From assembly GCF_029016285.1 (NCBI RefSeq), contig NZ_CP091975.1, positions 3,038,001 to 3,102,000 of the forward strand: a stretch of 64,000 bases of DNA, given 5' to 3'. The position numbers and the translations under genes are program-made. Below the pieces are notes generated by a model that was not told where the DNA came from, did not search any database, and worked only from the letters and a program-made list of their open reading frames with translations. Within the stretch, counting starts at the first letter, position 1, and each line of letters begins with the position of its first letter. Shown piece after piece: positions 1 through 7,965 of the stretch. Source of the stretch: Vibrio sp. DW001. GTDB taxonomy: Bacteria; Pseudomonadota; Gammaproteobacteria; Enterobacterales; Vibrionaceae.

Positions 1-1120
1 TTGCAACACGACGGCCTCCACCCATACCAACAACTGCCATACCGATTGCTCGAGTATCCATAGCGGATACAACACCACTCTCTTTTGCATAAACAGGCTT
101 GATAATTTCAGCTTTATCGAGATAGTTATCGTAGTTTTCAACAAAATCGATTGGACCACCTAGGCCCGCCACCATTTTACCAAAGCAATGTGCTGCGCTA
201 CCGTTATCTAATACGGCTTGTAGCTTCTTGCGCGCATCATCTTCATCTGTTGCCAATTTAGCTAATACTAACATTTCAACACATGATGCCATTGTCACTT
301 CAAATAGGCGCGGATTTCGATATTCACCCGTTAAGAACTGAACGGCTTCACGAACTTCAACGGCATTCCCCGCGGAAGACGCCAGTACTTGGTTCATATC
401 GGTTAAGATTGCTGTTGTCTTGGTTCCAGCACCATTAGCAACGGCAACAATTGACTTTGCTAACTCTTCAGATGCTTCATAGGTCGGCATAAATGCACCT
501 GAACCGACTTTCACATCCATTACTAGAGATTCTAATCCTGCGGCTAGCTTCTTAGAAAGAATAGAAGCCGTAATTAGAGAAATATTATCAACGGTCGCTG
601 TGATATCACGAGTTGCATACACACGTTTGTCCGCTGGTGCTAAGTCACCCGTTTGACCAATAATGGCAACGCCAGCTTCTTTTGTCACTTGGCCGAATAC
701 TTCATTGGTTGGCGTTATATTATAACCAGGTATAGATTCAAGCTTATCTAGAGTACCACCAGTGTGACCAAGGCCTCGACCCGATATCATAGGGACAAAA
801 CCGCCACATGCTGCCACCATAGGGCCAAGCATTAAAGAGGTTACGTCACCGACACCACCGGTAGAATGTTTGTCTACTATCGGGCCACCAAAATTCATGT
901 GGTCCCAATCGATGACCATGCCAGAATCTCGCATTGCACAAGTTAAGGCAATACGTTCAGGCATCGTCATTTCATTAAAAAATATAGCCATTGCAAAAGC
1001 GGCTATTTGACCTTCAGATACTGTGTTTTTTGCGACACCTTGAATGAAAAAATCTATTTCTTCATTCGTCAACACTTCGCCATCGCGCTTTTTACGGATA
1101 ATTTCTTGTGGTAAGTACAT
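1..1120 (-). CDS. deoA: Thymidine phosphorylase DeoA (partial, C-terminus beyond window)
   Basis: Pyrimidine-nucleoside phosphorylase that splits thymidine or deoxyuridine with phosphate to the base and deoxyribose-1-phosphate in the cytoplasm. The frame reads [20 protein letters not shown] from an ATG at 1120 preceded by AGGAC. It contains the phosphate-binding K84-H85-S86-T-G-G-V-G-D loop of the family and [18 protein letters not shown]. About 373 codons are inside the window; the family is about 440 residues, so the last ~70 are missing to the left. The gene lies 94 bp downstream of deoC on the same strand, in the usual deoC-deoA order. The rest of the operon (normally deoB, deoD) would lie outside. 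Identification is secure. Confidence 0.97.
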   Translation of the reverse strand, partial: MYLPQEIIRKKRDGEVLTNEEIDFFIQGVAKNTVSEGQIAAFAMAIFFNEMTMPERIALTCAMRDSGMVIDWDHMNFGGPIVDKHSTGGVGDVTSLMLGPMVAACGGFVPMISGRGLGHTGGTLDKLESIPGYNITPTNEVFGQVTKEAGVAIIGQTGDLAPADKRVYATRDITATVDNISLITASILSKKLAAGLESLVMDVKVGSGAFMPTYEASEELAKSIVAVANGAGTKTTAILTDMNQVLASSAGNAVEVREAVQFLTGEYRNPRLFEVTMASCVEMLVLAKLATDEDDARKKLQAVLDNGSAAHCFGKMVAGLGGPIDFVENYDNYLDKAEIIKPVYAKESGVVSAMDTRAIGMAVVGMGGGRRVA

Positions 1121-1214
1121 TAGAATTGTCCTGCTTTAAAATTAAAAAAAGGAATCATTCCCCTAAAGATACGATAGTTTACGAGAACCTATCCCTAGGG
1201 GCGTTTTCTTCTAT

Positions 1215-1991
1215 TTAGTAAGCGCTTGGATCCGCAACTTCTTTCGTTACTTCTAATGTATTGAGTAAGCTAGTTAATAAGCTTGATGCACCAAAGCGGT
1301 AATGCATATTATCCGCCCATTCAGCACCAAGAATATCGTCTGCCATCGCAAGAAAGGCAGCAGCATCTTCAGCTGTTCGTACTCCACCCGCTGGTTTGAA
1401 GCCAACCTTTTCAGCTACACCCATATCGCGAATAACTTTCAACATTATTTCTGCTGCTTCTGGTGTCGCATTAACAGGCACTTTACCCGTCGACGTTTTA
1501 ATGAAATTTGCACCAGCGTCAATAGAAAGCTCTGACGCGCGCTTAATGAGTGCTTCTGTTCTAAGTTCACCCGTTTCTATGATCACTTTTAGTAAAGTAT
1601 CACCACACGCTTCTTTACATTGTTTTACCAACTCAAAACCTGTCTTCTCATCCCCAGCAATAAGCGTACGGTAAGGGAATACAACATCAACTTCATCAGC
1701 GCCATAAGCGATAGCCGCTTTTGTCTCTGCTACTGCGATAGCAATGTCGTCATTACCATGAGGAAAGTTTGTAACCGTTGCAATGCGAACGTCAGGCGTA
1801 CCTTGTTCACGAAGTGTTTTCTTAGCAATTGGTATAAAACGAGGGTATATACATATCGCAGCCGTATTACCTACCGCTGTTTTCGCATCATGACAAAGCG
1901 CAATCACTTTTTCATCAGTGTCGTCATCATTTAGCGTCGTTAAATCCATAAGTTTTAGTGCACGTAGAGCTGCAGCTTTTAATTCGCTCAT
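1215..1991 (-). CDS. deoC: Deoxyribose-phosphate aldolase
   Basis: Cleaves 2-deoxy-D-ribose-5-phosphate to acetaldehyde and glyceraldehyde-3-phosphate, the last step of deoxynucleoside catabolism. The 258 residues match the long enterobacterial form (about 259). The catalytic set is visible: D102 in DEVDVV, Schiff-base lysine K165 in FIKTSTGK, and proton-relay lysine K199 in [14 protein letters not shown]. The ATG at 1991 is preceded by CGGAGATAGAA, a good ribosome-binding site. It is the first gene of the deo operon. The leader upstream is more than 300 nt and carries a CRP-like site and a LacI-family-like site, described separately. Confidence 0.98.
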   Translation of the reverse strand: MSELKAAALRALKLMDLTTLNDDDTDEKVIALCHDAKTAVGNTAAICIYPRFIPIAKKTLREQGTPDVRIATVTNFPHGNDDIAIAVAETKAAIAYGADEVDVVFPYRTLIAGDEKTGFELVKQCKEACGDTLLKVIIETGELRTEALIKRASELSIDAGANFIKTSTGKVPVNATPEAAEIMLKVIRDMGVAEKVGFKPAGGVRTAEDAAAFLAMADDILGAEWADNMHYRFGASSLLTSLLNTLEVTKEVADPSAY

Positions 1992-2220
1992 TTCTATCTC
2001 CGATCAAAATATTCAATTTGTTTACCGAAAAGCGTACTCAGTCCAATCTAGTATAGATGGTAGTGTATGAATCGCTTTTAGGTTACGAAATGAACGGACT
2101 TGGTTCCTTGAAGACTTAGTAACGATTCCGTCGAATCAACCTACTAATTGCTATCCCTGTCACCGCACAGTACCAATTTGTCTAATGGCACAACAATCTG
2201 TGATTGCGGTGTTTATCTAA

Positions 2221-2241
2221 GGTAATACGTCGTGTATTACC
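2221..2241. promoter_or_regulatory. Inverted repeat in deo leader
   Basis: Perfect 8-bp arms GGTAATAC and GTATTACC flank the spacer GTCGT. There is no T-run after it on either strand, so it is not an intrinsic terminator. It could be an operator dyad or a leader hairpin in the deoC mRNA. No protein can be assigned from sequence alone. Confidence 0.4.
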
Positions 2242-2351
2242 TACTGGAAAAATATGACGTATTCACTTGCTTGTGTTCTCGTTTTTCTATCTATCCAGAT
2301 CACAAGCTAATACGTTTTCCAGATGTATATATTATAGCCATTACAACAGAA

Positions 2352-2367
2352 TGTGATAGGGGTATCA
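2352..2367 (-). promoter_or_regulatory. CRP-like site upstream of the deo promoter
   Basis: TGTGA-TAGGGG-TATCA on the plus strand has one perfect half of the CRP consensus TGTGA-N6-TCACA and one poor half. Its centre is about 42 bp upstream of the start expected if TATACA (2329-2324) is the -10, which is class II spacing. Moderate match only. Confidence 0.45.
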
Positions 2368-2371
2368 TTTA

Positions 2372-2387
2372 ACGCAAACGTTTTGTA
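2372..2387 (-). promoter_or_regulatory. LacI-family (PurR/CytR-like) operator candidate
   Basis: ACGCAAACGTTTTGTA shares its first 12 bases with the PurR consensus ACGCAAACGTTTGCGT and has the central CG typical of LacI-family operators. It sits 4 bp beside the CRP-like site, upstream of the deo promoter. CytR, itself a LacI-family protein acting with CRP on nucleoside genes, is as plausible a ligand as PurR. Confidence 0.4.
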
Positions 2388-2453
2388 TCTCAAAAAAGTT
2401 CAAATAAACGCTGTGGCGTAACTGTTTTTCAATTTTGTTTGGCTTAAGACAAC

Positions 2454-2485
2454 AAAAAACCGTAGCAATTTCTTGCTACGGTTTT
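2454..2485 (-). terminator. Rho-independent terminator of nupC
   Basis: A 13-bp perfect stem (2456-2468 with 2473-2485, core CCGTAGCAA) has the loop TTTC. Read on the minus strand it is followed by a T-run (complement of 2454-2459). It lies 42 bp after the nupC stop and separates nupC from the deo promoter. Confidence 0.9.
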
Positions 2486-2526
2486 GATTCAGCATTATCT
2501 GTACTGTTCTCTATATTGCGACAAAC

Positions 2527-3798
2527 TTAGAATGCAGCAAGAGAGATACAGAAACCAGCAATAGTTGCAGCCATTAGGTTAGACAATGTACCAGCAACAA
2601 CCGCTTTAATACCCATACGTGCGATATCATGGCGACGACCTGGTGCAATACCACCCAAACCACCTAATAGAATGGCGATAGATGATAAGTTTGCAAAACC
2701 ACATAGTGCGAACGAGATGATTGCCGTCGTTTTCTCAGTCATTACTAGACCTGTTGCCGCGACTACCTGAGCATTTTCACCCACGTACGGTACAAAGTTC
2801 AAGTAAGCAACGAATTCGTTAACGATAGTTTTCTGACCGATGAAAGAACCCGCCAGTGTCGCTTCTTCCCAAGGCACACCGATAAGGAATGCAAGAGGAG
2901 CGAAGATCCAACCAAGAAGAAGTTCTAGGCTTAATGATTCCATACCGAACCAACCACCGATGCCACCAAGGATACCGTTGACTAGCGCAATTAGGCCGAT
3001 GAATGCGATAAGCATTGCACCTACGTTAAGCGCAAGTTGCAAACCAGCAGACGCGCCGCCAGCAGCTGCATCAATAACGTTAGCAGGTTTATCATCGCCA
3101 CCGTCAAGAGCATCTGCAACATCACTAGCAAATTCTTCAGTTTCAGGTTTGATTATCTTAGCAAACAGTAATCCACCAGGTGCGGCCATGAAAGAGGCTG
3201 CGACTAGGTATTCTAGAGGAACACCCATTGAAGCATACCCAGCAAGTACACCACCTGCTACTGACGCTAAACCACCACACATTACTGCAAACAGCTCAGA
3301 TTGAGTCATTTTAGGAACAAACGGACGAACCACTAAAGGTGCTTCAGTTTGACCTACGAAAATGTTAGCTGCTGCGGACATAGATTCAGCTTGAGACGTA
3401 CCCAAAGCTTTTTCTAATGCGCCACCAAGAATTTTGATTACCCACTGCATTGCGCCGATGTAGTAAAGCACAGATATTAGTGAAGAGAAGAAGATTAGTG
3501 TAGGTAGCACTTGGAATGCGAAAATAAAACCAAGACCATCTACTGAAAAGCTCACTAGGTTACCGAAAAGGAAACTAGTACCGCTTTTGCCGAAATCGAT
3601 CACGCTAGCGACACCGCTAGAGAAACCACCGAGTAAATCTTTACCCCAAGGCACGTATAGTACGAATGCACCTAGAATAAATTGGATAGCGAATGCACCA
3701 CCCACAGTTCTTACATTTATTGCTTTGCGGTTGTCGGATAGAAGTACTGCGATTGCAATGAGTACTACCATGCCGATTAGGCTCATAAACAGGCTCAT
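2527..3798 (-). CDS. nupC: Concentrative nucleoside transporter NupC (CNT family)
   Basis: Inner-membrane nucleoside importer driven by a cation gradient (Na+ in the structurally known V. cholerae CNT). The 423 residues are highly hydrophobic with the CNT layout: N-terminal helices, first hairpin motif GQTEAPL (G149-Q150-T151-E152), and the second half with [22 protein letters not shown] (E328) and [11 protein letters not shown]. These contain the nucleoside- and cation-binding residues of the family. A GGAAG sequence precedes the ATG at 3798. It has its own terminator and lies directly upstream of deoCA, so uptake and catabolism are neighbours. It is probably CRP-controlled, judging by the site at 3941-3956. 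Confidence 0.95.
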   Translation of the reverse strand: MSLFMSLIGMVVLIAIAVLLSDNRKAINVRTVGGAFAIQFILGAFVLYVPWGKDLLGGFSSGVASVIDFGKSGTSFLFGNLVSFSVDGLGFIFAFQVLPTLIFFSSLISVLYYIGAMQWVIKILGGALEKALGTSQAESMSAAANIFVGQTEAPLVVRPFVPKMTQSELFAVMCGGLASVAGGVLAGYASMGVPLEYLVAASFMAAPGGLLFAKIIKPETEEFASDVADALDGGDDKPANVIDAAAGGASAGLQLALNVGAMLIAFIGLIALVNGILGGIGGWFGMESLSLELLLGWIFAPLAFLIGVPWEEATLAGSFIGQKTIVNEFVAYLNFVPYVGENAQVVAATGLVMTEKTTAIISFALCGFANLSSIAILLGGLGGIAPGRRHDIARMGIKAVVAGTLSNLMAATIAGFCISLAAF

Positions 3799-3899
3799 GG
3801 TTTATGGCTTCCTTATTTAGTTAAATGGCGTGTGATAAAATTGGTGCTAAAAAGCGAGGCGATTATAAACAGACCCCAAGATATAAAGTAATGGCAAAG

Positions 3900-3956
3900 T
3901 CACACTTTTGTACTGCACTCACCATTGATTCATACAGAAGTGTGAACGCAATCGCA
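3900..3956 (-). promoter_or_regulatory. nupC upstream region: CRP-like site within a spaced inverted repeat
   Basis: TGTGA-ACGCAA-TCGCA (3941-3956) matches the CRP consensus in 9 of 10 defined positions. Its TGTGA half also belongs to an imperfect inverted repeat: TCACACTTTTGTA (3900-3912) and TACAGAAGTGTGA (3933-3945) match at 12 of 13 positions across 20 bp. A possible -10, TATATC, lies at 3885-3880 on the minus strand. This suggests CRP plus a second nucleoside-responsive regulator; the regulator is inferred. Confidence 0.5.
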
Positions 3957-3988
3957 TTTACATCAGAAAACGTTCAACAATGAAACAT

Positions 3989-4792
3989 TTAACTACATTC
4001 TCGTTCACAAATTGCATACATCGACTTGCTATTTTCAAAAACCTGCTCTGCAATCGTTTGCTCAGATTCACTTCGGAGCACGTTCAGTTCATTTAGTATG
4101 AGTTTTAAATTCTTGGGGTGATTTATTTCACCTTGGCGACCCAAAATCGGCATGTCAGGTGAATCCGTTTCTAACACCAACGAACGAAGAGGTAATTGAG
4201 AAATGGCGTCACGTGTCTTTTTGGCTCTAGGGTATGTAATCGACCCACCAACACCAATATGAAAACCGAGGTTAATATATTCCATTGCCTGCTGATAACT
4301 CCCGGTAAAAGCATGAATCACTCCACCATAGCGAGCTTTATTTTTTTTCAGTAACTTGATTATATCTTGGTGTGCCTTTCTGGAATGGAGAATCAATGGA
4401 AGATGGTATTTATTGGCTAATCTAATCTGTTCTATAAATAACTGTTTTTGAACCCCCTCGGACTTGCGAGATTGATAAAAATCTAGCCCACATTCTCCTA
4501 CAGCAACACAACGACTACTTCTGCCTGATAATAATGTATCCAATAATTCAATATGTTCATCCAAATGCTGGTCAATGAAATAGGGATGCAACCCCAGAGA
4601 GAAAAACACTCCTCTACTAGTATTGCTGAGCATCTCTACTCTTTTCCAATTAAAAGCGCCACAACCAGGAACAAGAAACTTAACAACCCCAAATCGCCTT
4701 GCTATAGCGATCTCTTCTTCTACATCTTCTAAGAATTCATCTCTATCTAAATGGCAGTGTGTATCGAAAAGTTTTATATGATCCTCATTCAT
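3989..4792 (-). CDS. yjjV: TatD-family metal-dependent hydrolase (YjjV-like)
   Basis: Member of the TatD/YcfH/YjjV amidohydrolase-fold family, whose proteins are metal-dependent DNases or phosphoesterases; the exact substrate is not known from sequence. Metal ligands are visible: THCHLD near the N-terminus, GECGLDFY, LILHSRKAH, GVIHAFTGS and ETDSPDMP. I start it at the ATG at 4792 (267 residues, MNEDHIKLFDTHCHLD). The longer frame begins with TTG and adds a charged tail not typical of the family. AAGAGA lies just upstream, and the ATG overlaps the end of a 46-codon ORF, suggesting coupled translation. In E. coli yjjV also lies near the deo genes. Confidence 0.88.
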   Translation of the reverse strand: MNEDHIKLFDTHCHLDRDEFLEDVEEEIAIARRFGVVKFLVPGCGAFNWKRVEMLSNTSRGVFFSLGLHPYFIDQHLDEHIELLDTLLSGRSSRCVAVGECGLDFYQSRKSEGVQKQLFIEQIRLANKYHLPLILHSRKAHQDIIKLLKKNKARYGGVIHAFTGSYQQAMEYINLGFHIGVGGSITYPRAKKTRDAISQLPLRSLVLETDSPDMPILGRQGEINHPKNLKLILNELNVLRSESEQTIAEQVFENSKSMYAICERECS

Positions 4793-4925
4793 TTTTTTTC
4801 TCTTTTGGCTCAAAAATATCTTCTTTTTTTATTGGTACACAGCAACGTTTTTGTTCTGGTGTTAAACCAAGCGATTTACACCATTCATCATAACGCTTAA
4901 TGGCCTTTTTAAAATTCTTGATCAT
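4785..4925 (-). CDS. DUF5363-like microprotein
   Basis: A 46-residue ORF starting MIKNFKKAIKRYDEWCKSLG, with TPEQKRCCVPIK in the middle and a lysine/glutamate-rich tail. The KRYDEWC..LGLTPE..RCC pattern resembles the small DUF5363 proteins of Vibrionaceae and Pasteurellaceae, as I recall them; no function is known. TTAGGAGAT gives about 8-nt spacing to the ATG at 4925; an ATG two codons earlier (4931) is too close to it. Its stop TGA falls inside the yjjV start region (AATGAATGA), so the two genes overlap by 8 bases and are probably co-translated. It is too short for ordinary ORF calling. Confidence 0.72.
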   Translation of the reverse strand: MIKNFKKAIKRYDEWCKSLGLTPEQKRCCVPIKKEDIFEPKEKKNE

Positions 4926-4931
4926 AATCAT

Positions 4932-5290
4932 ATCTCCTAAAAACCAACACACTCTTTCAGTAACCCTATATCCCTTTAGCCTTTATTCTTACCTTTTCTT
5001 CTAGAAAACGCCTAATTTGTGAGAGCTAGAATCCAGAGCTGGAATGCAACCAAGACACCCTACCCCACGAAAACGTGATCCAGACCAAGAATTATCGTAC
5101 TACGATGTTCTATTACCTAGTTTACCTGTGAGCGAAACGCTTTTTTTTTTGCCAAGCAAACGATAAACTTACGGGCGATAACTGTTTATGTGTACATAAT
5201 TGCACAAGACCATCAACGCAGTTGCATATAAATATAAATGGCACTCATTTGTTCGTTTGAGTTTGGGATAAAAACATAGGGATTCTTACA
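4932..5290 (+). promoter_or_regulatory. Intergenic region and promoter area of the BMP importer operon
   Basis: No gene is seen here. Features are a 13-bp palindrome ATCGTA-C-TACGAT (5094-5106), a small hairpin followed by ten T (5131-5150), a CytR-octamer-like GTTGCATA (5221-5228), and two overlapping TATAAA elements (5227-5238) about 55 bp before the GTG start at 5291. The last two are the best candidates for promoter and regulator contact. Confidence in the exact promoter is low. Confidence 0.4.
5130..5150 (+). terminator. Short terminator-like hairpin without an upstream gene
   Basis: AGCG-AAA-CGCT (5131-5141) runs directly into ten consecutive T (5141-5150) on the plus strand. The stem is only 4-5 bp. 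No plus-strand CDS ends here, so it would terminate either an unannotated small RNA starting after about 4930 or nothing. Confidence 0.35.
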
Positions 5291-6289
5291 GTGAAAAAAA
5301 CTACTCTTAAGCTATCTGCATTAGCACTAGCAGTATCTTCTTTTAGCGTGTTCGCAGCACCAAAACCAGCCGTTATTTACGATACAGCAGGCAAATTTGA
5401 CAAGTCTTTTAACGAAGCTGTTTATCAAAATGGTGTGAAAGTATTAGAAACTGAAAAAGGCATTAAAGTTCGCGAATTTGAGCCACAAAATGAAGCTCAG
5501 CGTGAACAAGGTCTTCGACGTTTAGCAAGCCGCGGTTTTAGCCCAATCGTAGCAGTTGGATTCAACATGGCGTCAGCAGTAGAGAAAGTGGCTACTGAGT
5601 TCCCTGAAATCAAATTCACCATCATTGATATGGTCGTTGATAAGCCAAACGTTCAGTCTATTGTGTTTAAAGAGCATGAAGGTTCATTCCTTGTTGGTGC
5701 TTTAGCCGCAAAACAATCTAAAACGGCAACCGTTGGTTTTATTGGTGGTATGGATATTCCACTAATTCGTAAGTTTGCTTGTGGTTATGAGCAAGGTGCA
5801 AAATACGCTAACGCTGATGCTACAGTGCTTCAAAACATGACAGGTTCAACTCCTGCTGCTTTTGCTGACCCAGCAAAGGGTTCTGAACTTGCTAAATCAC
5901 AGTTCTCTAAAGGCGCTGACGTAATTTACGCGGCCGCTGGTGGTACTGGCCTTGGTGTTTATCAAGCAGCAAAAGATGCGGGTAAATTCGCTATCGGTGT
6001 TGATGCTAACCAAAACCATCTTCAGCCAGGCACCATGCTAACGTCTATGGTTAAACGTGTTGGTATTGCAGCCAAAGATGCTTGGATTGCAGACATGGAT
6101 GGAAAATGGAAACCAGGGATTAAAGTTCTTGGTCTTAAAGAGGGTGGTGTTGCTTGGGCTCTAGACTCAAACAACGAAGGCCTAATTACTCCAGAAATGA
6201 AAGCGTATGTGGAAGGTATTGAAGCAGACATCATCTCAGGAAAGATCGCTGTACATGACTACATGTCAGACAATACTTGTAACTACTAA
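5291..6289 (+). CDS. BMP-family nucleoside-binding periplasmic protein
   Basis: Substrate-binding protein of the BMP/PnrA/Med family, which feeds nucleosides to a RbsA-like ABC importer. The 332 residues begin at a GTG (5291) with TAGGGAT upstream. There is a clear signal peptide (MKKTTLKLSALALAVSSFSV) ending VFA-AP, with no lipobox cysteine, so a soluble periplasmic protein is expected, whereas many family members are lipoproteins. Typical motifs are YDTAGKFDKSFNEAVYQN near the mature N-terminus, the VAVGFNMASAVEKVA loop, FLVGALAA, VGFIGGMDIPLI and VIYAAAGGTGLGV. It is first in a four-gene operon with ATPase and two permeases and stands back to back with the deo/nupC/yjjV block, supporting nucleosides as substrate. 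Confidence 0.9.
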   Translation: MKKTTLKLSALALAVSSFSVFAAPKPAVIYDTAGKFDKSFNEAVYQNGVKVLETEKGIKVREFEPQNEAQREQGLRRLASRGFSPIVAVGFNMASAVEKVATEFPEIKFTIIDMVVDKPNVQSIVFKEHEGSFLVGALAAKQSKTATVGFIGGMDIPLIRKFACGYEQGAKYANADATVLQNMTGSTPAAFADPAKGSELAKSQFSKGADVIYAAAGGTGLGVYQAAKDAGKFAIGVDANQNHLQPGTMLTSMVKRVGIAAKDAWIADMDGKWKPGIKVLGLKEGGVAWALDSNNEGLITPEMKAYVEGIEADIISGKIAVHDYMSDNTCNY

Positions 6290-6320
6290 TCATAAAGTTA
6301 TCAGTTATTAGATGATCTTT

Positions 6321-6370
6321 ACGCCGTTGCTCTTAGTTCAAAAACTTTAAGCAACGGCGTACTCATTTTT
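6321..6370 (+). terminator. Stem-loop between binding-protein and ATPase genes
   Basis: A 10-bp perfect stem ACGCCGTTGC (6321-6330) / GCAACGGCGT (6351-6360) is followed after 5 nt by TTTTT. It is likely a partial terminator or mRNA-stabilising hairpin that keeps binding-protein mRNA in excess over the transporter subunits, a common arrangement in ABC importer operons. Confidence 0.65.
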
Positions 6371-6393
6371 ATTTTGCAGTTCAGGAATTTCAC

Positions 6394-7965
6394 GTGACTC
6401 AAGTTCAAAATTTTGCCATTGAACTAAATCAGATAAATAAGCGTTTTGGCGCAGTACACGCCAACCGTGATATTGATCTTAAAGTTCCCGCGGGCACCAT
6501 TCACGGCATTATCGGTGAAAATGGTGCGGGTAAATCCACGTTAATGAGCATCATTTACGGTTTTTACCATGCCGATACCGGCTCTATGCTCGTTAATAAT
6601 AAAAACTACAAACCATCCAATTCTCAAGAAGCAATTAGTTCCGGTATTGGTATGGTTCATCAGCATTTCATGTTGGTGGAAACTTTCACCGTTTTGGAAA
6701 ACATTATTTTAGGCGCAGAGAATGGCTGGAAATTAGAAGAGAGCTTGAAATCTGCTCGTAAAAAGCTCGTTCAAATTGAAAAAGATTATGGCTTAGAGGT
6801 TCCTCTTGACGCGATTGTGGGAGATTTACCTGTAGGTTTACAACAACGCGTGGAAATTCTAAAAGCATTATATCGTGATGCCAAAATACTTATACTTGAT
6901 GAGCCTACAGGTGTACTAACACCACAAGAAGCCGACCACCTTTTCACTATCCTTGACAAGCTTCGTGCACAAGGCACCACCGTTATGATTATTACGCATA
7001 AATTGCGTGAGGTCCTCGCCATCACAGATAACATATCTGTGATGCGCCAAGGTACGATGGTTGACCATGTTGTGACTGCAGATACTAATCAAGATCAACT
7101 TGCTGAACTCATGGTTGGACGTAAAGTTCGACTTAAAGTAGAAAAACAACCAGCACAACCAAAACAAGCTCGAATCAAGGTCAATAAACTGAGTTACTTT
7201 GATCATAGCAAAGTGCAAAGAATAAAAGAGATCAGCTTTTCCGTTCGTGAGGGTGAGATTGTCGGTATTGCTGGTGTCTCTGGTAACGGTCAATCTGAAA
7301 TCCTCGGCCTGCTTTCTGGCATCCTAAAACCAGCGTCAGGGAGCATTGAACTTAATGGCAATATCCTTACGGCTGAAAAACCTAGCGACCCACAACAAGT
7401 TCGTGCTATGGGTGTTGGGCATATTCCGGAAGATAGGCATAAACAAGGCTTAATTAACAAGTTTGAAGCACAAGAAGCTTATATTCTTGGTTATCATAAT
7501 CTACCAAAATACAATAAAGGTTTACTCCAAGATAAAGAATCGATTAAAACGCTTTGTCAGTCTAGCATGGACAAATGGGATGTTCGCCCAAATGATGTCA
7601 CGCTCAAGACAGCCAATTTCTCTGGCGGCAATCAGCAGAAACTCGTTATTGCAAGAGAAATGGAAGAGAATCCTAACGTTCTACTCGTTGGTCAACCCAC
7701 TCGCGGTGTTGATATCGGTGCCATCGAATATATCCACCAACAGATAATAATGAGCCGCGACGCAGGCAAAGCTGTATTACTCGTTTCTGTCGAACTAGAT
7801 GAAATATTAAGTCTTGCAGACCGTATTATCGTGGTGTTTGACGGCAACATTGTTGGTGAAGTACAAGCAGACCAAGCCGATGAAAAAACACTAGGATTAA
7901 TGATGGCGAACATCATGCCTGAACATCTTAAAAACAACAGTGAATCCCAAGGAGAAGCATCATGA
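6394..7965 (+). CDS. ABC transporter ATP-binding protein, RbsA-like tandem ATPase (nucleoside importer)
   Basis: The 523 residues carry two ABC domains, as in sugar and nucleoside importers (RbsA, NupA). Domain 1 has Walker A GENGAGKST (41-49), signature-like LPVGLQQRVEI and Walker B ILILDEPTGVL. Domain 2 has a degenerate Walker A (GVSGNGQSE), an intact signature FSGGNQQKLVIAREM and a degenerate Walker B VLLVGQPTRGVD. One competent and one degenerate site is normal for this family. The start is GTG at 6394 after CAGGAA. The stop TGA overlaps the next gene in ATGA. It powers nucleoside uptake with the two downstream permeases. Confidence 0.92.
   Translation: MTQVQNFAIELNQINKRFGAVHANRDIDLKVPAGTIHGIIGENGAGKSTLMSIIYGFYHADTGSMLVNNKNYKPSNSQEAISSGIGMVHQHFMLVETFTVLENIILGAENGWKLEESLKSARKKLVQIEKDYGLEVPLDAIVGDLPVGLQQRVEILKALYRDAKILILDEPTGVLTPQEADHLFTILDKLRAQGTTVMIITHKLREVLAITDNISVMRQGTMVDHVVTADTNQDQLAELMVGRKVRLKVEKQPAQPKQARIKVNKLSYFDHSKVQRIKEISFSVREGEIVGIAGVSGNGQSEILGLLSGILKPASGSIELNGNILTAEKPSDPQQVRAMGVGHIPEDRHKQGLINKFEAQEAYILGYHNLPKYNKGLLQDKESIKTLCQSSMDKWDVRPNDVTLKTANFSGGNQQKLVIAREMEENPNVLLVGQPTRGVDIGAIEYIHQQIIMSRDAGKAVLLVSVELDEILSLADRIIVVFDGNIVGEVQADQADEKTLGLMMANIMPEHLKNNSESQGEAS

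Larger units (their letters stand above)
1992..2455 (-). promoter_or_regulatory. deo operon promoter region and long leader
   Basis: There is no gene in this stretch between deoC and the nupC terminator. Read on the minus strand, a TATAAT (2336-2331), with an alternative TATACA (2329-2324), has no good -35 box but is preceded by a CRP-like site (2352-2367) and a LacI-family-like palindrome (2372-2387). This fits an activator-dependent promoter and gives a leader of roughly 330 nt before deoC. Inside the leader is a dyad with 8-bp arms GGTAATAC/GTATTACC and a 5-nt spacer (2221-2241). CRP/CytR control of deo is established in enterobacteria; its use here is inference. Confidence 0.55.

Noticed and set aside
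2840..3304. 154-codon rightward ORF opposite nupC
   Set aside because: It lies wholly within nupC, has low-complexity Ser/Pro/Ala content and no family resemblance.
4793..4813. TTG-started N-terminal extension of the TatD-family protein
   Set aside because: It overlaps the DUF5363-like ORF and adds a lysine-rich tail; the ATG at 4792 has a ribosome-binding site and the family-typical start.
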